From assembly GCA_023897205.1 (NCBI GenBank), contig JAHWDD010000003.1:6079665-6143664 (forward strand): DNA of 64,000 nucleotides. Reading direction: 5' to 3'. Position 1 is the stretch's first letter; the number at the start of each line of letters is the position of its first letter. Origin of the DNA: Exophiala sp. HKRS030. Taxonomy: Eukaryota > Ascomycota > Eurotiomycetes > Chaetothyriales > Herpotrichiellaceae. Shown here piece by piece: positions 1 to 14,228 of the stretch. The position numbers and the translations under genes are program-made. Under the pieces are notes generated by a model. That model had not been told where the DNA came from and did no database searches. It saw only the letters and a list, made by a program, of their open reading frames with translations.

Positions 1-1789
1 CTGGTGGCGCAGTCTGAGAAGGAATTCAACACTGTCCTCGCTAGACAATCTAAGTCTTTGGCCGACGCTGTTGCCGAATATCGCAGACGTTACAAGCTAC
101 CTCCACCACCGAACTTTGACAAATGGTACAAGTTTGCGAAGAAGAGGGGGGTGGAGTTGATTGACGAGTTCGACACCATCCATCATCAACTCCTCCCCTT
201 CTGGGCCTTGGAACCTGCGGTGATAAGAGAAAGGGTGCGAGAAGCGATTGGGTTTGATAATGCCTTCATTTCGGTCATGATCCGAAATGGTCAAGTCACC
301 AAGGTTGATGGAGGAGGTGATATGTACAAATGGCATCGTGAAGCAACACCGGTCATGATCAAAGATTTCATCAAATATCTACCAGACATGGATTTGGCCT
401 TCAACATTCACGATGAGCCGAGAGTCGTTATGCAACATGATGATCTCCTCCACCATGTCCAGGTTGCCACAGACAAAAACATGCCAAAGGCATATGGCAA
501 TCAGAGTCCTCAGAACAAATGGTCACCTCGTCCAGAAGATCTTGGTGAAGGTGTACGCATCAAAGAATACAAAACCACCCGCTTCAACAAGTTCGCACAC
601 CAGCCTACTTGGAGCAACTCGCGCATCTCCTGTTCTCCAGATAGCCCTGCTCGCAATTGCCTCAGCGACAACTGTCCAGACGACGACAGCGCATACACGA
701 ATCTTCCATTAGGGTTCATTCAGAACACTACGGCCTTCTCCGACATTTGCAACTCTCCAAGTCTGGAAAAGACCTTTGGATTTTTCGATCGTCCCAATGC
801 CTTTGACGTGACTCACGATCTCTTCCCCGTCTTCTCACAATCCAAAATCTCTAGCTTTCAAGACATTCTCTACCCCTCTCCGTGGTACTATATGGGCCGC
901 GTAAAGTACGAACCTGAACGGGACATGCCGTGGGAGGAAAAAGCACCAACGATGTACTGGCGTGGTAGTACAACAGGTGGCTTCTCTCGCGATGGAGGCT
1001 GGCGCCGCCAACACCGCCAACGATTTCTTTCCAAAATCCAACCACTTAACCCATCAAAGATCCTCGAACTCGACAATTCCACGACAGGTGCTGCGGAATC
1101 CCCTAAACTCTGGCGCGAGAAGTCTATCCCAGGAGAGTCCCTCTCTCACTACTTCGACGTCAAATTCACCCACATTGGACAATGCGACCCAGGCGATTGC
1201 GATGCCCAACGCGCATATTTCGGTACCGTTGAACCTGTCAACATGTTCGACGCCTTGGCCTCGCGCTACCTGTTGGACATTGACGGCAACGCCTTCTCCG
1301 GCCGCTACTACGCCTGGCTCTTGTCGAAGTCTCTCGTCTACAAACTCGCCATCTTCCGTGAATGGCACGACGAATGGTTGACCCCATGGGTTCACTATGT
1401 CCCGTTGAGTCTCAAGGGTGATGAATATGTAGAAGCACTCAGATACTTCGACCAAGAGGAGACCGGCAAGATCGAGGCCCGCAGGATCGCGGACCAAGGC
1501 AGAGATTGGGCTGCCAGAGCTTTGAGGAATCAAGATCTCGAGGTTTGGTACTTTAGGTTACTGCTTGAGTAAGTCTGATGTCCCTTCCCTCTTCATCCTT
1601 TGTATCACTGTCGTCTTCCTATCATTTAATTGCCATGTCCCCCACGGCCGCCAATCCTTTCGAATGCGTTTGCTACCATTATCCCTCTCCTTCTCAGCAA
1701 AATCATCTAGCTAACACAATCCCTTTCGTGGAAACAGATACGGCCGCCTCATCGACGACGACCGATATAACATCGGCTTCAGCCTGTAA
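1..1789 (+). CDS. CAP10-type glycosyltransferase (GT90 family), 5' partial
   Basis: The reading frame is open from the first base, so the N-terminus lies outside the window. The protein resembles CAP10/KDELC-type glycosyltransferases, which transfer xylose or glucose in the secretory pathway; landmarks are PTMYWRGSTTGG (about residues 313-324 of the visible part) and a C-terminal block around DGNAFSGRYYAWLLSKSLVYK. The continuous frame ends in a TAA at 1570-1572, but that codon overlaps a good donor (GTAAGT at 1569). Splicing to the acceptor ending at 1737 adds a short exon, 1738-1789, coding a tail that begins EYGRLIDDDRYNIGF and ends at TAA 1787-1789. This is the expected family C-terminus, so I prefer the two-exon model (1-1568, 1738-1789). 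The donor substrate cannot be told from sequence. Its 3' neighbour is the convergent PP2A scaffold gene. Confidence 0.85.
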
Positions 1790-2827
1790 ATTAGTAGACA
1801 TATATCCACAGAGAATATAGATGGAAAAACCACTATTAACACCAGCACAAACCCTTCCCGTTCCACATCTCATGAAATCCTGTTCTGTCGAGTACCCGCA
1901 CTCGCCATCCATCTATCCATCCACGCATACATTACATACCTATATACACCACCATCGTAGTCTGCCTGCTCGCTCGATCCCTCCCTTGACACGCAGACCA
2001 AATCTCTAATAAGTAATAACAACCACGAGCTCACCGCAACTTCCCCTCTCCCATATACACCACATCTGCAAGGAATTCCCGCCCATTCCCACCGCATGAC
2101 ATAGACAGCTTATGTGCTGGGTGGGCATTGATCATGATTATGACTGTCTACTTAGTTCGGTTCATTAGGCCCCCCACTCAGTCTCCATTCGTAGGTCGTC
2201 AGACGGCGCAAAACATGGGTTGGGGAGGTTTGGGATAGGTTTGGTGGACGATGCTCATGCTGCAACGGATGGGCATTCGTTCGCGCTCTTGCTGTCAGAC
2301 AGAGAGAGAGACACTCAGAGGGAGTTTCTGATCAGTGTGCTAGGTAGGGAATATCTTGTCTGAGATCAATTTACGTGTGCTGAGTGACAAAGAAGCCATA
2401 TGCCAGACGCTCAGAACTGGTTAATGAATACTTCTGAACTTTCTTCTGGTGGCTGTGTCTACAAATGCAAGAGGCGAAAGACGAGAAAATGCATTGAAGT
2501 TTCTAATTCTTGAGATTTTAGTTAGTCTTTCTTACTCGCGCCCCGTGCTGTCTGAGTCCGCTTACAATTGCATCTTTATGGCAAAAGTGCAACGACATGC
2601 ATCAAATCGTGCATGCACCCCGTAGCCTAACCTACTCCCAATGCCCCGACAACGTGTTTTCTCACTCAAAATTGAGGATCATGGTCCAATACCTTATGCC
2701 GACACCGGTTGCTGAGACGGTCTAAAAGTCGTCCTGGCCACAACATGATCTCATTATATCCGGGAGATTGGTTCTCAAGCTCCGGGTCGATTTTAGGTGA
2801 GCAGTCATGGCACGACGAGGGGACGAA
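1790..2827. other. Intergenic, convergent (about 1.0 kb)
   Basis: This lies between the 3' ends of the CAP10 gene and the PP2A A-subunit gene. I see no conserved open frame, no tRNA-like structure and no repeat beyond a short GA tract near 2300. It probably holds both 3' UTRs. Confidence 0.6.
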
Positions 2828-4915
2828 CTACTGTCCCGTGTCCATTCTCTCTACCGCATTTGCGGTTGAGCCGCCCGCGGCTATGGTTGCGAAATATCTG
2901 ACATCGACATCACTATCCTCCTTTAGCTTCTCTAGGTTTGGTAGGATTGAGCTGTCGATGAGTTCTTGTGCTTTTGGAGTTGTTGGGGCTGAGGGGTTGT
3001 TTGCTTCCTTTTCGGCGATTGTGCCTGTCTCTGGTAGTCGGCGTAGTGTATCGATGAGGACCGCATAGGACTTGGCCACGTTGAAGCGGATATTTGGAAT
3101 TGGATCGGCCACAAGACGATTCATCATAGGAAGAACGCTTTCTTGAATAATATCCAGGGTAACGACTGGTGCGAGAGTCTGTATGAAAATGGTTAGTCCA
3201 TTAGGCGATTTCAAGTGGTATGATAATGTGCTTACCGTGATAGCGAAGCAAGTGGTCATTCTGTAAAGGTAGTTCTCCTGTTGACTCATTGCCGTCACCT
3301 TGGGAATTATTGATCTATCGGCCCACTCGACTCCAAAAACCTCAGTAAGCTTTTTGAGATTTTGTGTGGCAGCCTCTCTGATAGAAAAGACAGTGTCGCC
3401 CAGCCAGCCCATGCAGAGAGAACTTAATTGCTCGTCGAAGAACTTGACTCCAAGTTGCTTGGCAAGTAGTGGGATGTACTCGATGATGGCTAATCGAACA
3501 CGCCACTGCTTATCCTCGGCAAGTTGAACGATAGCAGGCAACAAGGACTGTGACAAAAGATCGATACCGATGACATTATTGACCAATTCGAGTTTCGAGA
3601 TGATGTGAAGTCGGACATCTGGGAATTCATCCTTCAACATTTGGAGGAACATGGGTAGGAGGTGGGAGATGGTCTCCTCCTTCCCAAGAATTGGAGCCAG
3701 TCCACTGAGTTGAGTTCCGAGCGCGGCTCGAACGTGTTGTGATGGATCTGAAACAAGATCTTCGATACTGGTCATGATCTCATTAAGAAGGGTTTCTCGG
3801 TCAAGTAGATTGCAGAAACCAGGAATTTGGCTTGCAATGGCCGTCCTAACTTCGGCCTCACTATCCTTCAATAGTTTGACGAATGCTGGCACGAGATCTC
3901 TTGTCACAACATCTTCGTTGACGGCCTTTGCGATCTTTTCAAACTTTTCCGCCACCATGTATCGAACTCTCCAACTCTTATCCTCGAATAGACTTCTCAA
4001 TGCAGTCAAAAGCACGCCGTGGCTAGGCTGTTGCTCTTTTGGGATGGCTTCGGCAATTGATATGAGGACCTCGACTGTGAGTAAGCGGACACTGTCCTGG
4101 TCATCACTGGCAAGATGTTGAAACAATGGGATCATCTCTTCAATGACAACGGGAACCGGAACTTCTTTTACAAATTTGGCCAGGTTGTTCGCCGATTGTC
4201 TTCTGACCATGGGTGTTTCATCGTGTACTAGATGTCCGAATTGGGTTCGAAGGCTTTGTTGGGAGGAGCTTGATGCCTTTTTGTAAGGGGCGGTATAGAG
4301 CCCGCAGGCTGAAATCTTGGACGTAAACCAATCTGCTTTGGACAGACGAATGGTCAAAGGAATGAAGTACTCTTCGACCTGTCGATCTGACAGCTGTTCA
4401 CAGATCTTGTTGAGAGACTCGACGGCCTGTAATATTTAGAAGACGATTTTGTGCAAGATCCTGTCCAGTACATACCTTGTCTCTCACAAGTGGTTCTTCA
4501 ATGGCGGCAAGATTCTCTAAAGGAGCAAGAAGCACGTGACCGTAATCTGGCCCGCCAACATACTCGATGAAGTTACCCAATTCTTCTGCAAGTGCCGTGA
4601 GGACTTCATCTTCATCTTCGACCGAATCTGGGCGTCATAGTCAGCGTCAGATGGGGATATTGGAGAGGAGGCTGCGCCCACCATCCAGAAAGGGGATCAG
4701 TTCGTCCCTTGTCCGATCAGGACCTAGTGCTAGGGCAATTGTTGATAGTCTATGTATGGCATTGAGACGGAGGAGGACATCATCATGCTATGCAGAATTG
4801 TTAGTCATGGATTGAGCTTAAAGATCGAATGTATCGACGGCTGAAAGCGCACCTTTAGCTCGTCAATCAGAACGGCGATAGGATAGAGCTCGTCACCACC
4901 ATCCTGATCAGCCAT
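2828..4915 (-). CDS. tpd3: Protein phosphatase 2A scaffold subunit A (HEAT repeats)
   Basis: Five exons on the minus strand: 4915-4853, 4787-4682, 4627-4476, 4426-3236 and 3178-2828, giving 620 aa, close to the usual length of about 590-620. The whole protein is HEAT repeats. Clear landmarks are the N-terminal [14 protein letters not shown], the [14 protein letters not shown] block, [15 protein letters not shown] and the repeated DxxxxVR motifs. It is the scaffold that bridges the catalytic C subunit and the regulatory B subunits of PP2A. The last intron (3235-3179, 57 nt) is a multiple of three and stop-free, so a naive translation runs through it; splicing is supported by GTAAGC and CAG ends and by restored HEAT spacing. 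The first intron uses an unusual donor, GTGCGC. The gene is divergent from the Phe-tRNA synthetase gene. No lesions were seen. Confidence 0.93.
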
Positions 4916-5895
4916 GTTGTAAAGGACTCGAGGAAAGGGTTCGGGTAGTCGAGGGGAGACGTGGTTCTAGACGTAAGGGTGGTCTTTGAGAGGAGAAGGA
5001 GTCGTGAACCTTGCTTTTGCGTGATGCAGGATAGGAAGTGCTTGACGGGATAGAGGATTCAAAGCAGGGTATCACACATATCTGACTGGTTGACTGGTCA
5101 GTATATCATTGTGTTTATAGATTTCCAGACTGTGCAGCGTTGTTGTGGCGGCATATAAGTATGGGGGTGGGCTGTTGACAACAAGGCGATTCAGAACCGG
5201 GGCGGGAGGCTTGCGACTCACAGGCTGTCCACAGGTAATGCGTATGTTGATGTCAACCCAAGTACAGGAAAGTGTCGCGAAGAGTTTCAGACTCGGATAT
5301 AGAGGATTGCAATGCGGTGATGGAAATAAGTTCACTCTGAGGCTAATGGTAAAGTTGTTTCGTGGGATGGGATGGCGGGAGTGGATCGAATCAACGTATT
5401 GAGCTTTCCGTCATACTACTTGGTGCTTGTTTGGGACCTTTTGGGCACTCGACGCTGAGATTCACATTCAAGGTCAGAACTGAGACTTCGGCCGAGCTTA
5501 GACGCTGCGCTGGTTACTACGGCGGATTAGTGGTGCTGCTAGAGTCGCCGTCAAACTGTAGTCGTGTGTGGCGTATGATTTGTGGCTGGTGGCTGGCTGG
5601 AAGATCATTATAGCCAACCAAATGGATCATATAGGCAACTATACTCCGCGGTATATCTCAGACGCAGTTTCCAAATCTCAAAATCTTCGACTCCGAAACA
5701 TCAAAATATCCGCCAAGCCTTTTATGACTCTACGAGAACTTGTGTCGACAATCGATTGAGAACGTCGATTCAAGAGGGGTTACCTTGCACTACACTTGTT
5801 TAGTGGGTGACAGCAATACTTTTCTCTTCGCCAAAAAAACCCAGAAGTCGGATCACACAAATATCTTCCGTGGGACTCTCAATTCACTTTCTATC
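4916..5895. other. Divergent intergenic region between tpd3 and frs1
   Basis: About 980 bp between two start codons on opposite strands, so it holds both promoters. Several short open frames are present but none shows family conservation. I cannot point to a convincing TATA box. Confidence 0.55.
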
Positions 5896-7707
5896 ATGCC
5901 TACAATTACTGTGGACAAGGCGGCCTTGTTCAAGGCCTTGGGCCGGGACTACACCACAGACGAATTTGATGAATTATGTTTCGATTTTGGCATCGAATTG
6001 GACGAAGACACGTCACTTACTGAAAGACCGATTGTCAATGGAAAGCAGGAACCTCCTCAACTAAAAATTGAAATTCCTGCCAATCGATATGACATGTTAT
6101 GTTTCGAAGGAATTCAACTGATGCTCAATATCTTCAACCGAAAGATTCAGGCGCCTCAGTATGTTCTGAAAGCCCCTGCTGATGGTAAGCTACAGTCCAT
6201 TACTGTGGCCAAGGAAACGGCACAAATTCGACCCTATATTTCTGGAGCAATTCTTCGCAACATCAAGTTTGATCAATCCAGATATGAATCTTTCATCGAC
6301 CTTCAGGACAAGTTACACGCCAACTTAGCGAGACAACGTACTCTGGTTGCTATAGGGACGCATGATCTCGACAAAGTCAAAGGGCCATTCACATATGAAG
6401 CATTACCACCAAAAGACATCAAGTTCGCGCCACTGAACCAAACCAAGGTTCTCGACGGTGAGCAATTGATAGCTTTCTACGAGAAGGACAAGCATATTGG
6501 TCGCTACCTGCATATCATTCGCGATTCACCTGTCTATCCAGTCATCTACGACTCCAGCCGTGAAGTTTGCTCCCTACCACCCCTTATCAACGGCGATCGC
6601 AGTAAGATCAGCCTTGACACCACCAATGTCTTCATCGAATGCACAGCTACAGACAAGACCAAGGTTGAGCTCGTGATCAACATTCTTGTTGCGATGTTCA
6701 GCCAATACACATCCGAAGGATTCACAGTCGAACCCATCCAAATCAATTCAGAACACAATGGTCAGTCCCGACAAGTTCCTGATCTCACACCTCGCGCTAC
6801 AGTAGCAGAAGTTGACTATATCAACGCTTGTTGCGGTTTGAATCTCTCACCCACCGAAATTTGCAATCTTCTCTCTCGCATGTCATACACTGCCCAACCA
6901 TCAAAATCCGACCCCAACCTTGTGGACATCAATGTGCCTCCTACTCGCGCCGACGTGCTCCATCAAGCAGACATAATGGAAGATGTTTGCATTGCCTACG
7001 GTTTCAACAAACTTCCACGAGCGTTCCCTAAAGTCAGTGCCACCATCGCAGCACCTTTGGCCATCAACAAACTCAGTGACGTCCTGCGCCAGGAAGCAGC
7101 AATGGCTGGTTGGGCCGAGGTATTACCTCTCATCCTATGTTCTCACGATGAGAACTTTGCCTGGCTCAATCGCAAAGACGACGGCACCACCGCAGTTCGA
7201 CTAGCCAACCCCAAAACCGCTGAATATCAAGTGGTCCGCACGACACTTCTGCCAGGCCTCCTCAAAACGATCCGTGAAAATAAACACCACTCCATCCCGA
7301 TCAAGATCTTCGAAGTCAGCGACGTAGCTTTCAAAGCTCCCGAGTTGGAACGCAAATCCCGCAACGAACGCCACTTTGCTGCCGCATGGTATGGCCGAAC
7401 ATCTGGTTTCGAAGTTGTGCATGGTCTCCTCGATCGTGTCTTGGCCATGTTGAGAACGGCTTTCATCACCAAGGAGGAAGGCTTGGAGGCTAAAAACGGT
7501 GCCAAAGCGAGTGACATCCACTATTGGATCGAGGAATTAGACCACCCCACATACTTCGCTGGCCACGGTGCGAGCATCTATGCTAGCATTGGAGGGCAGG
7601 AGATCGAGATTGGAAGCTTCGGAATCTTGCACCCTACCGTGTTGGAGAAGTTTGAGTTGAAATACCCGGTCAGTGTATTGGAGTTCAATGTTGAGGTTTT
7701 CCTGTGA
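5896..7707 (+). CDS. frs1: Phenylalanine-tRNA ligase beta subunit, cytosolic
   Basis: A single exon codes 603 aa, the normal length for the eukaryotic cytosolic PheRS beta chain. Landmarks are the N-terminal MPTITVDKAALFKALGRDYT, the B3/B4 region (NRYDMLCFEGI, about residues 60-75; SREVCSLPPLING), the B5 domain (INVPPTRADVLHQADIMEDVCIAYGFN) and the C-terminal ISIGGQEIEIGSFGILHP-like block before a hydrophobic end. With the alpha chain it forms the alpha2beta2 enzyme that charges tRNA-Phe. I chose the ATG at 5896 because conservation begins exactly there, although the frame is open upstream to 5740. The coding sequence is intact. Confidence 0.95.
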   Translation: MPTITVDKAALFKALGRDYTTDEFDELCFDFGIELDEDTSLTERPIVNGKQEPPQLKIEIPANRYDMLCFEGIQLMLNIFNRKIQAPQYVLKAPADGKLQSITVAKETAQIRPYISGAILRNIKFDQSRYESFIDLQDKLHANLARQRTLVAIGTHDLDKVKGPFTYEALPPKDIKFAPLNQTKVLDGEQLIAFYEKDKHIGRYLHIIRDSPVYPVIYDSSREVCSLPPLINGDRSKISLDTTNVFIECTATDKTKVELVINILVAMFSQYTSEGFTVEPIQINSEHNGQSRQVPDLTPRATVAEVDYINACCGLNLSPTEICNLLSRMSYTAQPSKSDPNLVDINVPPTRADVLHQADIMEDVCIAYGFNKLPRAFPKVSATIAAPLAINKLSDVLRQEAAMAGWAEVLPLILCSHDENFAWLNRKDDGTTAVRLANPKTAEYQVVRTTLLPGLLKTIRENKHHSIPIKIFEVSDVAFKAPELERKSRNERHFAAAWYGRTSGFEVVHGLLDRVLAMLRTAFITKEEGLEAKNGAKASDIHYWIEELDHPTYFAGHGASIYASIGGQEIEIGSFGILHPTVLEKFELKYPVSVLEFNVEVFL

Positions 7708-8133
7708 AATACGAACTTCAGCGATTGATCGTCGCTTTGACTACATGCGACGGAAGGCGACTGCGAGACTAGTAAACGTGTTTCAAGACTTGTGAAAAGA
7801 CAGGCCGCAGCATGATATAGAAAGCACCATAACCAGGTAGACAAGGAAGCAATTTAGTCGGCATTGTCGAAGACTTTAGCTTCCTGAATCTGCTTTTTAT
7901 TCCGTGACATTTCTATCATATTGAAGGTCTACCATGAAAACCCGTCTGCTTGGGTACTTTGTTTCACAACTAGACTTCGCCCAGAGGAACTCAGGAAACT
8001 AGGAGGTAGAGACGTCGACTACGCAGCCAATGTGCCCATGGCAATGACAACTCCATCCGGTATCGAATACCCAGCAATAGCAGCATGAATTCTTTTTGGC
8101 TAGAACAAAACTAAATAACCCAATTCGGTTACT
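7708..8133. other. Convergent intergenic region
   Basis: 425 bp between the 3' ends of frs1 and the ribosomal protein S3 gene. No further feature was recognised. Confidence 0.6.
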
Positions 8134-9094
8134 CTATTCCTCACCATCGAACTGCTGCTCTTTGTCGCCTGCCGCACCGTTCTCGCCCTCTTCCTGAGCC
8201 CGAGCGTCCTGAGCGGCCTGCTGGGCTGCAAGAGCCTTAGCACCATAGTCTTGCGACATGGGTTGCACAACGGGCTGTTCCTCCTTGGGGTCGATGATGG
8301 TGACGGTATCTGGGAGGGATTTCTGGGGACCGGCTTTGCCTTCGGGGTCGCTGCCGCGCATGATCTTGACTTTGATTCCGAGCACACCCTGTCGTAGCAG
8401 GACGTGACGGGTGGCGTGGTCAATGAAGTCGTTGACTGGTTGACCGGAGTGGATCATGAATCCGTCCTAGGAATCGTGACATGTCAGTTTCGTGCCCGCC
8501 TCGACATTGTATTATCATGTTGGTAAATGTTTGTGCTTTTTCCCACTTACAGTGAACTTCATGCTCTTCGCACGAGCGGCTCTCAGCTTTCCGGACACAA
8601 CAACCTCACAACCCTTGGCTCCGCTCTCCATGATAAATCTCAGCACACCGTAGCATGCTCTTCGGACGGCCAGACCATTGAGGAGTTTGTATCGGAGGGA
8701 TTCGCACTGGGCGACTGCAGAGAGACCTCGGTTCTGGACCTTGGCGGCATAGAGGGAGACGCTGTTCTCGGGGAACTTGAATCGCTTCTGGATCAGAGAT
8801 GTGAGTTCGCGGATGCGGCGTCCTTGCTCGCCTAGGACTTCTTGAGTGTGTGTGGCTCGGATGACTGTAGAAGAATGAGTTGTTAGAACAATTGGCCTCA
8901 CAAAAATGGTCTCTATCGATCTCTGGCGGGGGTTTCGTACTGATATCAGTGACGGTAGGAGTAACTCGGACTTCAACACCAGAGTAACCTTCCTCTGCCA
9001 ACTCGCGCTGGAAGAACTCGTTCAATTCGGCGTAGAAGACACCGTCAGCGACGAACTTGCGCTTCTTTGAGATTGCTCCCTGTGTAGTGGCCAT
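8134..9094 (-). CDS. rps3: 40S ribosomal protein S3
   Basis: Three exons, 9094-8941, 8864-8551 and 8466-8134, code 266 aa. The N-terminus carries [21 protein letters not shown], followed by the type-2 KH domain with [19 protein letters not shown] and the conserved core [18 protein letters not shown], then [30 protein letters not shown]. It is part of the small-subunit mRNA entry site. The C-terminal tail (about the last 40 residues) is Ala/Gln/Glu-rich and variable, as in other filamentous fungi. Splice phases all close (154, 314 and 333 nt). The start at 9094 sits in a good context (GCGACCATGGC on the coding strand). The gene is divergent from the DEAD-box helicase gene across a 1.8-kb gap. 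Intact. Confidence 0.96.
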
Positions 9095-10740
9095 GGTCGC
9101 GGCGTGTGTGGTGTTGTAGAAGTGGTCGAGGAAGAAGTTATGTGGTGGTGGCCGATTTGAGACTTTCAACGTGGAGGGGAACTTTCGCACGATTTCATTA
9201 ATTTTGGATGCGCAGTTGTGTGGTGGAAGACTATCGCCACGTGATCTACGCCAAGATATTTCGGGTTGTGGATCTCGTTGTTCGTGTGAAGAATTCCACA
9301 AGGCGGTGACCCCCTTTAAGTGTATGGCACAATTTCCATATACTACATACAGCCTCATGAGGGTGTATATTGAAATTGAGCCATATCAGCAATGACTTGT
9401 ATCCAGGCATTATGTAGCGGTTATATCGACGAAGTCATGTTTCATATGCGAGTCTACTGGGGTGAAGCACAAATGCTTCTGGGCAAATTGGCAGCCTCGA
9501 CATCAGGTGGAGCACAGTGCACGTAAGCTCAGGAGAGGTGGAAAATAATGAGCCAATTGCCAGCTTGCATTCTGTTCGCTTTTTAGACCTCATGCTTGCT
9601 ACAAGAATCACAAGATGATCTCCCGCGAGGTGCTGTGACTCTATCTAGGCTATATATGCACGAGTTACCTCTTGTTTGTCTGTCCATCGACCGCATACAC
9701 CGAAGTTGGATTGTAAATGAGCCTCTGATGCAGAAATACTAGGCAGATGACAGCAGCTCAATGAGCACTTGTGAAGCTCAGTTAAGGTACTATGGCTGCA
9801 CAGTGCCTCATGGTCTAGAGGGTGTGTGTGCCGGGCACTGATTGAATTCTGTGCAGAATTCATGGCCGCGGCATTGGAAAGGTTGACTGTGTTTGGGGAG
9901 CCAGCTCGCGGGCAGGCAGTAGGCACCTCGATACTCTCTGGACCTCTGAAAGCGAAGTATCTGTGTATGTGAAGTTCTAAGACCTAGTTTCACACATTTT
10001 TTGCAGCATTCACGGCTTTGTTGAGGAAAGAAACGTGTAAGATCTGTTCTACTGGCCATGTATACCGGCTCACTCAATGGAATCAGGCATTCTCAATCCT
10101 TAGGACTGTGTTGGCCCCGTCTCGATTGACTTCTCGAACGCTGCAATAGAGGCTGCTTAAATTCTATGAGAGGTGCGTCTCTGATGCTTTTGTAAGGCTT
10201 CCGATGAAAGCTAGGATGATACCATGTGGTGTGCATTGAAAGCGTGGGAAGGAATCCTCGTCTCCCCTCGCACAGATGCATATGACCTCTGATATCTCGT
10301 CATCACCGTGGGTGTGGGTTGTGACTCCTCTGCGAATTGTGTCGATGTTTCAATCCTACAGACAGAATTATTAGCTGGTGGTGTGCTTGCCTTTCAGCTA
10401 GCTGCATGATGAAAGACTGCCATACTAATCCTGTACTACCAGACATGTAGAAGCACGGGAAGAATACTATTCTATGATTTGGAATGTCTTTCCACACAGA
10501 ACCTCCGTCAATCGATCATTCCTGACTTGTGACCACCGTGCGATCTCTATTCGGCCTGTGGACAAGCTCTCTCGAGCCATCATCTAACAGAACAACTAGA
10601 ACCGGTCCGTCAGTCTACTCTCTCCCCTCTAACGAATGAACCCTCCGACTGTTAATTCGAAACCTTTGTGCATTCACTGATCTTCCATGAGCAGGGGATC
10701 TCGGCAAGTGCCACAATCCCTTTTGCCCCTCCATAAATAC
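9095..10740. other. Divergent intergenic region between rps3 and the helicase gene
   Basis: About 1.65 kb with no conserved open frame. Short frames on the minus strand near 9645-10280 look random in composition. It probably holds the rps3 promoter and the distal promoter of the helicase. Confidence 0.5.
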
Positions 10741-10871
10741 CCCCAACTTCTTCTTTTTTCTTCCTCTTTTTTCCACCACCTCCTTCCTCTTGTACTCAGG
10801 CTTTCTTTTCCTTCGTTTACTGCATCATCATAGTGTTACTGTCCATCCAGACAAGACACTCAACGCAGCAG
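10741..10871 (+). promoter_or_regulatory. Pyrimidine-rich leader of the DEAD-box helicase gene
   Basis: Between about 10746 and 10796 the plus strand is almost entirely C and T, with runs such as CTTCTTCTTTTTTC. CT tracts just upstream of the transcription start are typical of strongly expressed genes in filamentous ascomycetes. The leader runs directly into the 5'-UTR intron donor at 10872. The transcription start itself is inferred. Confidence 0.5.
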
Positions 10872-11129
10872 GTAAGTTGGAATCCTCACTTGCTAGTTCT
10901 TGCCGATCTTGCACGCTGCCTGGCCATCAGGTTTCATCATTCCTACAGTCTTGCGCCTTTTTCAAAGAGCTTTTTGAGATTCAGATGCAATGCATAAGGC
11001 AACAAGATCGTCCGACCTTTGTTCAGCGACCTTGCATGCCACGGCTTCAGTTCTCCCTCCAGGGCCAATTGTTCTCTGTTCTCTTCTACATTGTTTTTGT
11101 TTTCTTTCGAGGCTGACTAGTTCTTACAG
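10872..11129 (+). other. Probable 5'-UTR intron of the helicase gene
   Basis: A donor CAG|GTAAGTTGG at 10872 and an acceptor TTCTTACAG ending at 11129, five bases before the ATG at 11135, define a 258-nt intron. Two short open frames inside it would be removed by splicing. The prediction rests on splice consensus and position only. Confidence 0.6.
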
Positions 11130-11134
11130 ACAGC

Positions 11135-13440
<2,306 letters not shown>

Positions 13441-14228
13441 ATGATGCGATATCGGAAGTTGCTACCTGATCTGGCGACATACACAACACCGACCCAGGGA
13501 TTTTCTATGGCTTTCTGAGGGATGATGAAGACTGTCGTGCTCACCAAGAAAGCTGCCACCGGCTTGCGGTGGACATGAGTCTCATCCATACGAAAGCTTC
13601 GGACAGCAGTGTTCTGCATTAGACATAGGAGCGCAGACTCTTGATGATTGCCTGGCCAATGCCACTTGCCAATAATGAATAAAATGTCTTTGCATAACAC
13701 CTCTTTACAAGCTTCCCCTCCTCGTCCTCTCCTGCGAACTTTTGCTAGATGAATGGTAATTTCGCCAATATGCTAGCAGTATGCACAGTTTTCGCGAACC
13801 AGGATCGTCTCTCTTCCCTCCCTTCCCCCAAACACGACGCCTATTCAAAATGGAACATCTGAACGTCCAATCTATGGAGATGAGTCGTCGGCGAAATCTT
13901 CTTATCACAGAGGGAGATGGAGAATTCTTGTTCTCACATCCTTCTATTGGCGCTCAGAAGGTTAACCAATTAGTGGGTCTTTGTTGGGTACAATAAAGTT
14001 TTATGAAAACTGTGAGCTGCAAATGATGACAACAATTAAGTCTGGGCTATGAGAGAATGATTGACGGAGTGTAGGAGATACTATTTGGGCCAGTACCAAC
14101 CCTCTGGAGTACTGACACGTATTGACACGCGCTGAAAGGATGCGCCAGAAGCCCTAAACCAACCACTCTGTATTGCGAGGTAGAATTCGTGGTGAAATTT
14201 GCAGAGTTGTAGGCAGGCATACAGGCCG
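13441..14228. other. Convergent intergenic region at the core/accessory boundary
   Basis: About 790 bp between the helicase and the O-methyltransferase 3' ends. No conserved frame and no transposon remnant was recognised. The conserved housekeeping block ends here. Confidence 0.55.
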
